A stretch of DNA of 64,000 nt from Methanomassiliicoccales archaeon LGM-RCC1 (GTDB lineage Archaea; Thermoplasmatota; Thermoplasmata; Methanomassiliicoccales; Methanomethylophilaceae), in contig CP115555.1 in assembly GCA_030168575.1 (NCBI GenBank), positions 1,550,001 through 1,614,000 of the forward strand, written 5' to 3'. Made by a program: the position numbers and the translations under genes. Of the stretch, positions 33,757 through 42,848 are shown one piece after another. The notes under the pieces were generated by a model. It was not told where the DNA came from. It did no database searches and saw only the letters and a program-made list of their open reading frames with translations. Position 1 is the stretch's first letter, and each line of letters begins with the position of its first letter.

Positions 33757-34550
33757 TGTTCAAATACGACGACAACAACAAATACCACAGGTTCGGCAAG
33801 ACAGTGATGATCGTCGCCCTATCTCTAATCATGTTCGTAGAGATATGGTGGATCCTATCCCTGATCTCGAACACGAATGTGTTCCCGACACCTGCAGAGA
33901 CTGCAGGGGCATTCGTTGATTTCATCAACAACGGTTACTCTCATCAGTCTTCGGCCAGCATCATATGGTCCTCACTGAGCCTGTTCCTCCAGGGATTCGG
34001 ACTCGCGCTCTTAGTCGCGATCCCTCTGGGATTGTTCCTGGGTTACTCCAAGAACCTGAACACGTTCGTCACGCCTATGATCGAGGTCCTCAGGCCTATA
34101 GCGCCTATTGCTTGGGCTCCGGTCTTCATCTACGGTATCAACTACAATGTAGGTCCTGTACTGGTGGTCTTCATCGGAATATTCTTCCCTCTGCTGACCA
34201 ACATCATCTTCGGAGTGAAGAAGATCGACCCTACCCTCATCGACGCCGCCAAGACCCTCGGTGCCAATAAGACACAGGTCTTCGTGAAGGTCATGGTCCC
34301 CAGTGCGATCCCTTACCTGATGAACGGTATCAAAGTAGGTCTCGGTGTAGGATGGATGTGTATCGTCGCAGCAGAGATGTACTCTCCGGTCTCCATCGGA
34401 GTAGGTTACTGTCTGCAGAGCATGTGTCAGAACAGCCTATGGCCTAGTGTGTTCGCAGTACTGATTGTCATCGCAATATTGGGAATCTTGACCACCAGTC
34501 TTGCTGAGTACATACAGAAGAGAATCTCAAAGAGGATGGGGATGGAATGA
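33756..34550 (+). CDS. ABC importer permease (SsuC/TauC type)
   Basis: 264 residues with about six membrane helices and the binding-protein-dependent transport signature with EAA loop (DAAKTLGANKTQVFVKVMVPSAIPYLMNGIKVGLGVGW). It is the single permease for the nitrate/sulfonate/taurine-type importer formed with its neighbours and probably works as a homodimer. The ATG overlaps the stop of the binding-protein gene. Confidence 0.9.
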   Translation: MFKYDDNNKYHRFGKTVMIVALSLIMFVEIWWILSLISNTNVFPTPAETAGAFVDFINNGYSHQSSASIIWSSLSLFLQGFGLALLVAIPLGLFLGYSKNLNTFVTPMIEVLRPIAPIAWAPVFIYGINYNVGPVLVVFIGIFFPLLTNIIFGVKKIDPTLIDAAKTLGANKTQVFVKVMVPSAIPYLMNGIKVGLGVGWMCIVAAEMYSPVSIGVGYCLQSMCQNSLWPSVFAVLIVIAILGILTTSLAEYIQKRISKRMGME

Positions 34551-35332
34551 GTCCAGAAATCAAAGAAGGAGACGATTTCATCGTCATAGATGGCATACGC
34601 AAGGTCTACAAGAAGGACGAGACGGAGACCGTCGCAATCGATAGGATAGACCTGACCATCAAGAAGGGAGAGCTTGTATCATTAGTCGGCCCGTCAGGGT
34701 GCGGAAAGACCACGATACTGCGCATGATCGCAGGTCTTCTGGAGCCCTCGGAGGGAACCATAACCATCGCCGGCAAGGAATGCAAAGAACCGGGATCCGA
34801 CAGAGGAATGGTCTTCCAGGACTTCGCTCTCTTCCCGTGGAGAACTGTCAGAAGGAACGTCGAGTTCGGAATGGAGATTGCCGGTGTGCCTAAGGAGGAA
34901 CGCCGCCAAAGGGCAGAGAAGTACATCGAACTGGCAGGTCTCAAAGAATTTGCGGATTCAAGGGTACACGAATTGTCCGGAGGAATGAAACAACGTGTCG
35001 GAATCGCCCGTGCGCTGGTCAATCATCCCGACGTGATCCTGATGGATGAGCCCTTCGGTGCCCTCGATGCACAGACCAGGAACATCATGCAGGCCCAGCT
35101 TGTATCTATCCTCGAGAAGACAGAACAGACAGTTATCTTCATCACGCACTCTGTGGATGAGGCGCTGTTCCTGTCCGACCGCGTGGTGCTGCTGTCCAAG
35201 CGTCCTTCGGTCATAAAAGAGGTCATCGACCTTGATTGGCCAAGGCCTCGCGACCGTTCGGCTCCCGAATTCACTGCGCTGAGGAAGAGGATTCTTGAAG
35301 AGCTCGAGAAAGAGAACGTCATGAACCAATGA
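34547..35332 (+). CDS. ABC importer ATPase (SsuB/TauB type)
   Basis: 261 residues. Walker A GPSGCGKTT near residue 48, Q-loop FQDFALFPW, signature LSGGMKQRVGIARAL, Walker B VILMDEPFGALD and the H-loop ITHSVDEA are all intact. It energises uptake with the overlapping permease (4 bp). The subfamily is that of sulfonate, taurine, nitrate and pyrimidine-precursor importers; the substrate is undetermined. Confidence 0.93.
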   Translation: MSPEIKEGDDFIVIDGIRKVYKKDETETVAIDRIDLTIKKGELVSLVGPSGCGKTTILRMIAGLLEPSEGTITIAGKECKEPGSDRGMVFQDFALFPWRTVRRNVEFGMEIAGVPKEERRQRAEKYIELAGLKEFADSRVHELSGGMKQRVGIARALVNHPDVILMDEPFGALDAQTRNIMQAQLVSILEKTEQTVIFITHSVDEALFLSDRVVLLSKRPSVIKEVIDLDWPRPRDRSAPEFTALRKRILEELEKENVMNQ

Positions 35333-35341
35333 CCAATAATT

Positions 35342-35363
35342 GGAGGGGATTATCTTCCCCTCC
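35342..35363. terminator. Bidirectional terminator, ABC operon/ybaK
   Basis: GGAGGGGA-N6-TCCCCTCC stem-loop in the 40-bp gap between convergent genes. Confidence 0.65.
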
Positions 35364-35372
35364 TCCTTTACC

Positions 35373-35840
35373 TTAATTTCTAGCTATATCGGCAAACTGG
35401 AAGTCCATCATCTTCGGAAGATCGGACACGCTGACCTTCAGCTGACAACCAACCTTCCCGCCGCTGAAGTACATGTAATCCGCATCCTTGGCGGACTCGT
35501 CGACGGTAATCCTGACAGGACGTTTCGTGCATAACGGTGAACATCCGCCATGAACGTATCCCATAAGGGGAAGCAACTGGTCGGACTTCAGCATTGATAC
35601 GGATTTCTCGCCGACAGAGGCTGCTGCCTTCTTGAGGTCCAGCTCGCCAGTGACGGGCACCATGAAACAGTAGTAGCACTTCTCCTTCCCCATGGTCATG
35701 AGGGTCTTGAACACCCTCGCCGGATCCTGTCCGTTCGCCTGGGCGATCTCCAGACCGTTGAGGCCCTGTCCCTCGTAGAAGATGGCTTCGTAAGGGATCT
35801 TCAGCCTGTCGAGGTGCCTCATGGGGTTGGTCTTTTCCAT
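35373..35840 (-). CDS. ybaK: Cys-tRNA(Pro) deacylase YbaK/EbsC
   Basis: 155 residues, single YbaK/ProRS-INS editing domain that hydrolyses misacylated Cys-tRNA(Pro). The conserved KTLMTMG and K-VSMLKSDQLLPLMGYVHGGCSP regions are visible. ATG 35840 is chosen because GAGG lies 8-9 nt before it; the frame continues upstream to a TTG at 35894 without support. It stops with TAA. Confidence 0.9.
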   Translation of the reverse strand: MEKTNPMRHLDRLKIPYEAIFYEGQGLNGLEIAQANGQDPARVFKTLMTMGKEKCYYCFMVPVTGELDLKKAAASVGEKSVSMLKSDQLLPLMGYVHGGCSPLCTKRPVRITVDESAKDADYMYFSGGKVGCQLKVSVSDLPKMMDFQFADIARN

Positions 35841-35932
35841 GCTATCGTCCTCAGATTCGGCGGTCAGATACAAATAACTGCGCCTCACCGTCAACCCGCC
35901 ACACTTATTTCAAAGGAGATTGATACAGTGGC

Positions 35933-38095
35933 ATGAAGCTCCTCATCCGCGGAACGGTGCAGGGGGTCGGATTCAGGCCCACGGTCTACCGGTCTGCAGT
36001 CAAGATCGGTGCCAACGGCATGGTATGGAACAACGGTTCCGACGTCGTCATCGACACCGACAAGGGAGAAGAGCTTCTTGAGACCATTAAGAGGGATCTC
36101 CCTCCGCTCGCAAGGATAGATTCTGTCGAATTCATCGAAGAGGAATACAAGGGAGGAGAAGGGTTCAGCATCGCACTGTCGAAACAGAACGGTGACGGTG
36201 CATCCATACCTGCGGATAGCGCGGTATGCGACGACTGCCTGAAGGAGATGATGTCCCCGGGCAGGCGCTTCAAGTATCCTTTCACGACGTGCACCAACTG
36301 CGGACCGCGTTTCACCCTGCTGAGCGGCATGCCGTACGACCGTCCACTGACATCCATGAAGGACTTCCCACTATGCCCGGAATGTCAGAAGGAATTCAGC
36401 GACCCCACCTTCAGGAGATTCCATCACCAGACCATATGCTGTCCCGTATGCGGACCGAGGTACAGGCTGGAGAACGATAAGGCTCCGATGAACACCAGCG
36501 ATCCCATAGGTGAACTGGCCAAGGAATTGGACAAGGGATGCATCGCGGTGGTGAAAGGCTGGGGTGGCATGCATATATGCTGCACCCTCGACCGCCTGAA
36601 GGAGATGAGAGAATGGTACGGCAGGAAGGAGAAACCGTTCGCCATAATGTTCAGAGACATGGAGTCGCTCAAGAGGTATGCGGAGCCCACACCTTACGAG
36701 GAAGAACTCCTCCAATCGCCAAACAGGCCCATAGTCCTCGTGAAGAAGAAACAGAACGAATTCACTGAGCTAGCTTCCCCTGGCCTCGACAATATCGGAT
36801 CGTTCCTCCCTTACACCGGGATGCACCATCTGCTGTTCTCCGAACTGAAGCATGATGCACTGGTGATGACATCCGCCAACGTCCCGGGAGAACCGATGAT
36901 CGTGGACGATCAGAGGATCAAGGAACTGGGTGCGGACCTGTATCTGCTGCACGACCAGCCGATCCTGAACCGTGCCGACGATACCGTGGTTAGGCTGCTG
37001 GATGACAGGACTCAGTTCATCCGCCGCTCCAGAGGCAACGTTCCATTCCACATCTCGGTACCTTTCAAAGGCTGTGCGGTCGGAATGGGTCCTCAGGAGA
37101 ATCTTACAGCCTCCGTAGCATACGACGGGAACATCTGGCCCACACAGTACATCGGTAACGGGGAGAAGATCGGCGTCCCCGAATACCTTGAAGAAGCGGT
37201 CAGGACCCAGATCGGATTCCTGAACTGCAGACCGGAGATGATCGCTATGGATCTCCACCCGGGATACTCCAATAGGCCTTTGGCCAAAACCCTTGCATCC
37301 GAATACGGTGCCGAGCTGATAGAGGTACAGCACCATTGGGCGCATGCCGCATCTCTGATGGTCGATAACCGCATTGATTCATGTGTCGCGCTGACCCTTG
37401 ACGGAACAGGCCACGGGGACGATGGAACGGCTTGGGGAGGAGAGGTCCTGGCATCGGATTTCGATTCGTACAAGAGGGTAGCGCATCTTGAGAACATCCC
37501 GTTGCTTGGTTCAGAAAGGGCCCTGTACGACCTGAGGAGGCTGAGGTTCGCGATAGATGCGATCAACGGCCGGGAGAACAACGACTTCACTGAATCTGAA
37601 GCCGCTGTCATGAACAAGCTCATGGGCAAGAGCGTGATGACATCATCGTTCGGAAGGGTCCTGGATGCCCTGTCGTATTCACTGGGCGTGTGCACGCAGA
37701 GGACCTATGACGGAGAGCCCGCTATGAAGCTAGAACCGCTCCTGGCAAGAGGGAAGCTCGTCGAAGGATTCGAGACGGAAACAGTCAACGGGATCGTGAA
37801 GACAACTCATCTTTTCCATCCTTCCAACGAGAAAAGGGAGGATGTCGCTTATTCGGTTGTTTACAACATCATGAAGGAACTGGTCCGTTCTGCATCCGAA
37901 GCAGCGGATTCCATGGGCATCGGTACCCTGGGCCTCACTGGAGGCGTATCATACAACTACACGATCTCCCGCATGTTCATCGACCTAGCTAAGGAATCGG
38001 GACATCCGATAGCTCTGCACAAGGACGTCCCCAATGGGGACGGTGGCGTGTCCATAGGACAGGTTGCGATTGCGACTAAGAGACTGCAATCCTGA
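35933..38095 (+). CDS. hypF: Hydrogenase maturation carbamoyltransferase HypF
   Basis: 720 residues. An N-terminal acylphosphatase domain (RGTVQGVGFRP) is followed by two zinc fingers (CDDC...CTNC and CPEC...CPVC, about 98-180), a YrdC-like domain (about 190-370) and a Kae1-like C-terminal domain with the HHWAHAASL metal motif and DGTGHGDDGTAWGGE. It converts carbamoyl phosphate to carbamoyl-AMP and transfers the group to HypE for the Fe-CN ligands of [NiFe] hydrogenases. No other hyp genes are adjacent. Confidence 0.95.
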   Translation: MKLLIRGTVQGVGFRPTVYRSAVKIGANGMVWNNGSDVVIDTDKGEELLETIKRDLPPLARIDSVEFIEEEYKGGEGFSIALSKQNGDGASIPADSAVCDDCLKEMMSPGRRFKYPFTTCTNCGPRFTLLSGMPYDRPLTSMKDFPLCPECQKEFSDPTFRRFHHQTICCPVCGPRYRLENDKAPMNTSDPIGELAKELDKGCIAVVKGWGGMHICCTLDRLKEMREWYGRKEKPFAIMFRDMESLKRYAEPTPYEEELLQSPNRPIVLVKKKQNEFTELASPGLDNIGSFLPYTGMHHLLFSELKHDALVMTSANVPGEPMIVDDQRIKELGADLYLLHDQPILNRADDTVVRLLDDRTQFIRRSRGNVPFHISVPFKGCAVGMGPQENLTASVAYDGNIWPTQYIGNGEKIGVPEYLEEAVRTQIGFLNCRPEMIAMDLHPGYSNRPLAKTLASEYGAELIEVQHHWAHAASLMVDNRIDSCVALTLDGTGHGDDGTAWGGEVLASDFDSYKRVAHLENIPLLGSERALYDLRRLRFAIDAINGRENNDFTESEAAVMNKLMGKSVMTSSFGRVLDALSYSLGVCTQRTYDGEPAMKLEPLLARGKLVEGFETETVNGIVKTTHLFHPSNEKREDVAYSVVYNIMKELVRSASEAADSMGIGTLGLTGGVSYNYTISRMFIDLAKESGHPIALHKDVPNGDGGVSIGQVAIATKRLQS

Positions 38096-38208
38096 TCGGC
38101 CAGCAATTATTCCGCTGATATCAGAACGGAATAGCATTGAAAGATCGTTGGTGGCTACATCCATCCATATACCTTTATCCCTGGACGACATGTCCAATGC
38201 CGATAGGA

Positions 38209-39219
38209 ATGAGCAACACACTTTTCGTTCTCCTCGACGGGGCGGAAGACGATCCGCATCCAGACCTAGGAGGGAAGAAGCCCTACGAGGTGGCTGAGAT
38301 GCCGTTCCTGAAAAAGAAGGCCTGCCATAGGTACACCACGACCGGAAGGGGATACACGCATCTCTTCCTCAACGAGTTCTTCACCGGACATCCTCCGGAG
38401 ATGGCTCGCGCCGCGATAGAAGCGATGGGGCTCGGATTGCTGGATGTCAAGGATCCCAAAAGGACCGCCTACAGGCTCAGTCCAGCTGTGATCGACGGTG
38501 ACACCGTTCACTGGTCCTATCATGCCGATGAGTTCAAACAGGAGCTCATCGCGGCTGTGAACAAGAACCTGCACATCCTGGAAGAGTACAACCCTAGGAT
38601 CGAGTACTTCATCGGAGGAAGGGCCATCCTGACCATGGACTCCGATTACGTCCCCGAGCTCCCCGGACCTCCGGTGGATGCTCCCTTCGTCCAGCTGCCA
38701 GGTAAGTTCGGCGAGTTCATCGAGGGCGTACGCAAGGACATGAACGGGATCACCGATTATCCTTGGGGATGCGGGAAGTTCGGAAGGCAGTACGAGCCCG
38801 TCGAGGGACTTAACAACCTGTTCGCTGTTTCCAACAGCCCCACTGCACTGGGCATATGTGCATCAATGGGATTCGATTTCAAACTGATAGAGGAGGTCGA
38901 GGACAGATTCCCGGTCGCCAGAGATATGCTGGACAAAGGAAACGTCTTCCTGCACATCGACGAGGTGGATGAGTACAGCCACCAGAAGGATCCCTTCAAG
39001 AAAAAGGCCATCCTGGAGGAGACCGACAGGCTGATGGAGAAGTATTTCTCCGATGCGGACAACATAATCTATTTCGTCGACCACGGCACTTCATGTGTAA
39101 CCGGGGAGCATATCCTGATGAACGTTCCTCTGTGGTCCACCATCGATCTGGGCAAGGGCCCGGACGAGGTACTTCCATTGAATACGATCGTCAGCTCGCT
39201 GCTGGCCAAAAAGAGGTGA
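38209..39219 (+). CDS. Alkaline-phosphatase-superfamily protein, archaeal PGM-like, in cobamide cluster
   Basis: 336 residues resembling cofactor-independent phosphoglycerate mutases of the ApgM type: VLLDGAEDDPHPDLGGKKPYEVAEMPFL at the N-terminus, HIDEVDEYSHQ and VDHGTSC-TGEH at the metal sites. The second N-terminal metal/nucleophile region is weak. It sits 5 bp upstream of cobT and is probably co-transcribed, so it may be the alpha-ribazole-phosphate or adenosylcobalamin-phosphate phosphatase, or a threonine phosphate enzyme, that this cluster otherwise lacks; that is inference. TATA CCTTTATCC (about 38172) supports ATG 38209 over 38197. Confidence 0.7.
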   Translation: MSNTLFVLLDGAEDDPHPDLGGKKPYEVAEMPFLKKKACHRYTTTGRGYTHLFLNEFFTGHPPEMARAAIEAMGLGLLDVKDPKRTAYRLSPAVIDGDTVHWSYHADEFKQELIAAVNKNLHILEEYNPRIEYFIGGRAILTMDSDYVPELPGPPVDAPFVQLPGKFGEFIEGVRKDMNGITDYPWGCGKFGRQYEPVEGLNNLFAVSNSPTALGICASMGFDFKLIEEVEDRFPVARDMLDKGNVFLHIDEVDEYSHQKDPFKKKAILEETDRLMEKYFSDADNIIYFVDHGTSCVTGEHILMNVPLWSTIDLGKGPDEVLPLNTIVSSLLAKKR

Positions 39220-39224
39220 ACAAG

Positions 39225-40337
39225 ATGACTGATTTCAACATACCTCCGTCCCTAGGACTGTATGGGGACGAGAAGACCGCCAAGGACATACTGTCCCGCA
39301 TCTGGGGCAGAAGGGGCGTGTTCACCTGCACGGTGGCCAGCACCATGACGTCCAGCATTCCCGGGGTTTCCGATGCCGGAGACACTCCCGAACTGACCCT
39401 TTACACCGGTGCTGCGGATGCGGAGCTCCTGGTCAACGGTAAGACGACCTGCATCAAGGGAGTCCCGATCAATCCTGGAGGAATCCCGACACCCGCCACC
39501 CTCACCAAAGCTGCGCTGGAGCTATCCAATATGCAGACATTCATCGTCAACGGCGGATGCTATGTAGAGCCAAACATCCCCTACTTCTATCTCGGCGGCA
39601 AGTGCGGTGATAAGATCACCACAGCTCATGCGGTCGAACACGTCAGATCCATCTATGAGAAGGGTCACGCCCTCGGAGAACAGCTCGCCAAGGACAATGA
39701 TTTCGTGATCATCAGCGAGAGCTGCGCCGGAGGTACGACCACCGCTCTGGCCGTTATGACCGCCATGGGCGTTCTGAAAGAGAACCTCGTCAGCAGCAGT
39801 TCTCCCAAGAACCCCAAGGAACTGAAGAGCAAGCTGGTCAAGGAAGCACTAGACAAGGCCGGCATCCAGCCTGGTGACTACGCCAACGATCCGCTGAAGG
39901 CCATCGAGTGCTTCGGAGACCCGATGATGCCCGCTAACGTCGGTATCCTCTGCGGTGCTGCCAAGCATGTCCCTGTCATAGTCGGCGGTGGAACCCAGCT
40001 CGCAGCCGTCATGGCTGCAGCGGTGAAACTTCATCCCGAGATCGTAGGTAACTTCATCCAAGGGACCACCAGATGGCTGATGAACGACCCCAATTCCAAC
40101 ATGAAGAAGATCATGGATAACATCTCAGATAGGATCCCGATCGTCTACGTCAATGTGGACTACTCAGACAGCCCCTATGAGGGACTGCAGGCCTACGAGT
40201 GGGGATACATCAAGGAAGGTGCCGGATGCGGAGGGTCCTGCGTCGGTGCGATAATCACCACCGGCGGAATGATCACTGCCAAAGACCTGGTCGACAAGGT
40301 CCACGAGATCTACAAAGGGATAATGAATCTGGACTGA
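39225..40337 (+). CDS. cobT: Nicotinate-nucleotide:lower-ligand phosphoribosyltransferase CobT
   Basis: 370 residues, archaeal CobT type, activating the lower-ligand base to its alpha-riboside phosphate for cobamide assembly. Conserved glycine-rich stretches include SESCAGGTTTALAVMTAMG and GGGTQLAAVMAA, with GAGCGGSCVGA near the end. AGGTGA seven nt upstream fixes ATG 39225. Its stop abuts the stop of the convergent cobY. Confidence 0.9.
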   Translation: MTDFNIPPSLGLYGDEKTAKDILSRIWGRRGVFTCTVASTMTSSIPGVSDAGDTPELTLYTGAADAELLVNGKTTCIKGVPINPGGIPTPATLTKAALELSNMQTFIVNGGCYVEPNIPYFYLGGKCGDKITTAHAVEHVRSIYEKGHALGEQLAKDNDFVIISESCAGGTTTALAVMTAMGVLKENLVSSSSPKNPKELKSKLVKEALDKAGIQPGDYANDPLKAIECFGDPMMPANVGILCGAAKHVPVIVGGGTQLAAVMAAAVKLHPEIVGNFIQGTTRWLMNDPNSNMKKIMDNISDRIPIVYVNVDYSDSPYEGLQAYEWGYIKEGAGCGGSCVGAIITTGGMITAKDLVDKVHEIYKGIMNLD

Positions 40338-40943
40338 TCATTCCTTGTAGAATGAACGGGCGAGGCCCAGCTCCAGCTGCGTATTAACATTCACAGACAG
40401 CTCTGGCCAGTTCGTCTCGAAGATCGCTTCCCCCAGGTACTCTCCGGCTAGGGTCTTCTTGCGGTCGATTATTGAAACGCCTGAAAGCACCCACCTGTGA
40501 CCCCCCTCCTCGCGGACATAGGATGGTGTGATCCCTATGCTGCGGACAGTCTCCTCATCGATGACCGCCAAGAGGGAATCCATGACGCCCGGATTGAAAT
40601 AATCGATGATCTGGTTGAAGACCTCGGATGTTATCAGCGGGAGATCCGAGGGAGTTGTCAGAACATAATCTCCATTTAGGCATTCGAGTGCCTGGTGCAG
40701 ATCGCCCATGAAATCGTCCCCGGACGTCCTCACCGTCTCGATACCGATGCTCTTGAGGTACTCCTCTGTCTGAGGGGTGTTATCGCTCACGGACACCAAT
40801 ATGCGATCGATCTCCTTCGTGCCCTTTAGGGCATCTATGACCCTTTCCACGGTGCACTTGTCGCCGACCTTCATCATCGGCTTCTCGATACCGCAGCGGC
40901 CCATGCGGGTTCCTTTCCCTCCGGCATGGACCAAGGCTTCCAT
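40338..40943 (-). CDS. cobY: Adenosylcobinamide-phosphate guanylyltransferase CobY
   Basis: 201 residues, nucleotidyltransferase fold beginning EALVHAGGKGTRMG---EKPMM, the archaeal replacement for CobU. It adds GMP from GTP to AdoCbi-phosphate. The TPSDLPLITSE motif marks the metal-binding aspartate region. It overlaps the stop of cobS by one base and forms the end of the cobD-cbiB-cobS-cobY - strand operon. Confidence 0.9.
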   Translation of the reverse strand: MEALVHAGGKGTRMGRCGIEKPMMKVGDKCTVERVIDALKGTKEIDRILVSVSDNTPQTEEYLKSIGIETVRTSGDDFMGDLHQALECLNGDYVLTTPSDLPLITSEVFNQIIDYFNPGVMDSLLAVIDEETVRSIGITPSYVREEGGHRWVLSGVSIIDRKKTLAGEYLGEAIFETNWPELSVNVNTQLELGLARSFYKE

Positions 40944-41779
40944 CAGAGCATCTCCGTTACCATTGCGAACACTAGGATCATGAAGAACAGCAGGAACGGT
41001 CTGGCGACCTCATTGGTAGCGCCCAGGATATCCCCGTTCACCATTCCGAATACTCTGTTGGCAGTCCTTGCCATGATGAAACCGACGATGATGGATACGA
41101 TGAATCCTGCTACTATCGGCGGTGCCCAGAGCATCAGCATCCCTTCCCACGAGAAAGACGCAGGCACCAACATGAGAATCAATCCGGTGACTACGAACAG
41201 CAAAAGGACCGCCGCTATGGTAACGATGCATCCTAGAACGGCTGATTTACCGGTGGTCTTCTCCACCTGTCTGGCAGCCATGCCGTTACCGGGTTTTCCA
41301 AAGGATGCGGCCACGACCATCGCGTTCTTCACAAGGATCTCCACCGCAGGGAGAAGAAGGATCGCACTTGCCCTGGCATCATACATGGTGTAGCATGCGA
41401 AAGAGCACAGGACCGTGATCAACGCCACCCCGATTCCTCCGGCACCGACGAGGGTGTCTTTGAGGGCACGAATGTGGTCGCTCTGCTCTCCAGACACTAT
41501 CATTCCGTCCCCGAAATCGGTGAGTCCGTCGAAATGGAGGAATTTGCTCCCGACATATGGGATGAGCAGCAGGATCACTGCCATCACCAGAACATTCCCG
41601 AACCCGAAACGGATTTCCAGGAAATCCAAGATGGATATGGCCAAAAGAGCTATGAATCCGAACACGAGGCCAACAAGAGGAGTGAGGTAGAATTTCTTCT
41701 CCATGCTGTCCATGTCATCCTGCGTGATGTTCATATGGAATATGGTGTAGAATGAAACCAAAGCCTTCAATGCTCCCAA
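40943..41779 (-). CDS. cobS: Cobalamin-5'-phosphate synthase CobS
   Basis: 278 residues, integral membrane protein with about seven helices. The diagnostic motif HFDGLTDFGDGM near residue 86 carries the metal-binding aspartates. It joins AdoCbi-GDP with alpha-ribazole phosphate at the membrane. It is preceded by a GGGAGAGG ribosome site and 57 bp after cbiB. Confidence 0.93.
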   Translation of the reverse strand: MGALKALVSFYTIFHMNITQDDMDSMEKKFYLTPLVGLVFGFIALLAISILDFLEIRFGFGNVLVMAVILLLIPYVGSKFLHFDGLTDFGDGMIVSGEQSDHIRALKDTLVGAGGIGVALITVLCSFACYTMYDARASAILLLPAVEILVKNAMVVAASFGKPGNGMAARQVEKTTGKSAVLGCIVTIAAVLLLFVVTGLILMLVPASFSWEGMLMLWAPPIVAGFIVSIIVGFIMARTANRVFGMVNGDILGATNEVARPFLLFFMILVFAMVTEML

Positions 41780-41836
41780 ATCTGTCCTCTCCCGTGGATG
41801 GATGCTCTAACCACTTGAGCAATATGTCGTATTCAG

Positions 41837-42844
41837 TTATAAAAACAGAGTAAGGAGGAAACCCTCCAGCCAGAGCTGAACGTGGATCCCCAGGAATGCG
41901 AACAATGGGAAGCATATCAGCAGCATGAACAGTATCGAGGTGAGCTCTACGAGCCTCATGCAGCGCTGAACATCTTTGGTCGTCGGCATCGGCCCCTTGC
42001 CCATAACATAGACTCCTTTTTTCTCCATCGATATCCCGAGTGCCGCGGAAACCGCCGTCATGGGCCAACCGCTGTTAGGGCTGGGGGTCTTCGTGTGCTC
42101 CTCCTTGGCAGCAGGAACGGCTGCCCTCCAATCCATACGTAGGATCAAAGCGGCCAATGCTACGAAGTACGGGGATGCCCTGGATGTGAGCCACCCGAGA
42201 ACATCGTCGAACTTGGCAGGGAAGAATCCGAGCCTCCCGTACATGTCGTTGATGTATCCCCACATGGCATCCATGAGATTGGAACACCTGAACATGATCG
42301 ATCCTGCTATGCCCAGCAGTCCGAAGTAGAATGTAGGGGACACTATGCTGTCCACCAGATTCTCGGAGACGGTCTCGCAGCATGATGATGCTATATGCTC
42401 CGCATCCATCCCCTTCGTGTTCCTGCTGACGATCATCTGGACCTTGGAGGCAGCATCCTCGATCCTGCCTGCGTCTAGATCCTCGCATATCGGATCGCAG
42501 TGGTGTCTGAACGAGAATATCGCGAACTGCACCTTGAAGATGAATGCAGTGACGACGATCCATGCGATCTCTCCCCATGTCTCGTCATATTGCGATACGA
42601 AGTAGTGTACGGCAGTGATGATGACGATCGCGATGCCTCCGAACAGCAGGAAGACCAGAAGGTATGAAAGGAATCCTAGCACGGATGTCCATGCAGTGGA
42701 TCTGTTCTTGATCCTGCGATCTATGGCATCCAGTAAATTTCCCATCCACCTCAGAGGGTGTATTGAATTGGGGACATCGCCTATGAAACGGTCTATCAGG
42801 ATGGCCAGAACGATTATCGACAGCGCATCCATCCAGAGCTCCAT
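41837..42844 (-). CDS. cbiB: Adenosylcobinamide-phosphate synthase CbiB
   Basis: About 335 residues, polytopic membrane enzyme attaching aminopropanol phosphate to adenosylcobyric acid. The N-terminal IDRFIGDVPNSIHPLRWMG and the SCCETVSENLVDSIVSPTFYF motif are diagnostic. ATG 42844 is chosen because GGTGATCC lies just ahead; ATG 42856 is also possible. It follows cobD with the coding ends almost touching. Confidence 0.93.
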   Translation of the reverse strand: MELWMDALSIIVLAILIDRFIGDVPNSIHPLRWMGNLLDAIDRRIKNRSTAWTSVLGFLSYLLVFLLFGGIAIVIITAVHYFVSQYDETWGEIAWIVVTAFIFKVQFAIFSFRHHCDPICEDLDAGRIEDAASKVQMIVSRNTKGMDAEHIASSCCETVSENLVDSIVSPTFYFGLLGIAGSIMFRCSNLMDAMWGYINDMYGRLGFFPAKFDDVLGWLTSRASPYFVALAALILRMDWRAAVPAAKEEHTKTPSPNSGWPMTAVSAALGISMEKKGVYVMGKGPMPTTKDVQRCMRLVELTSILFMLLICFPLFAFLGIHVQLWLEGFLLTLFL

Positions 42845-42848
42845 CGGA

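Noticed and set aside
41804-41820. GCTCTAACCACTTGAGC resembles a tRNA D-arm on the - strand
   Set aside because: No acceptor, anticodon or T arm follows in either direction; the bases lie in the short cbiB-cobS spacer and are probably chance.
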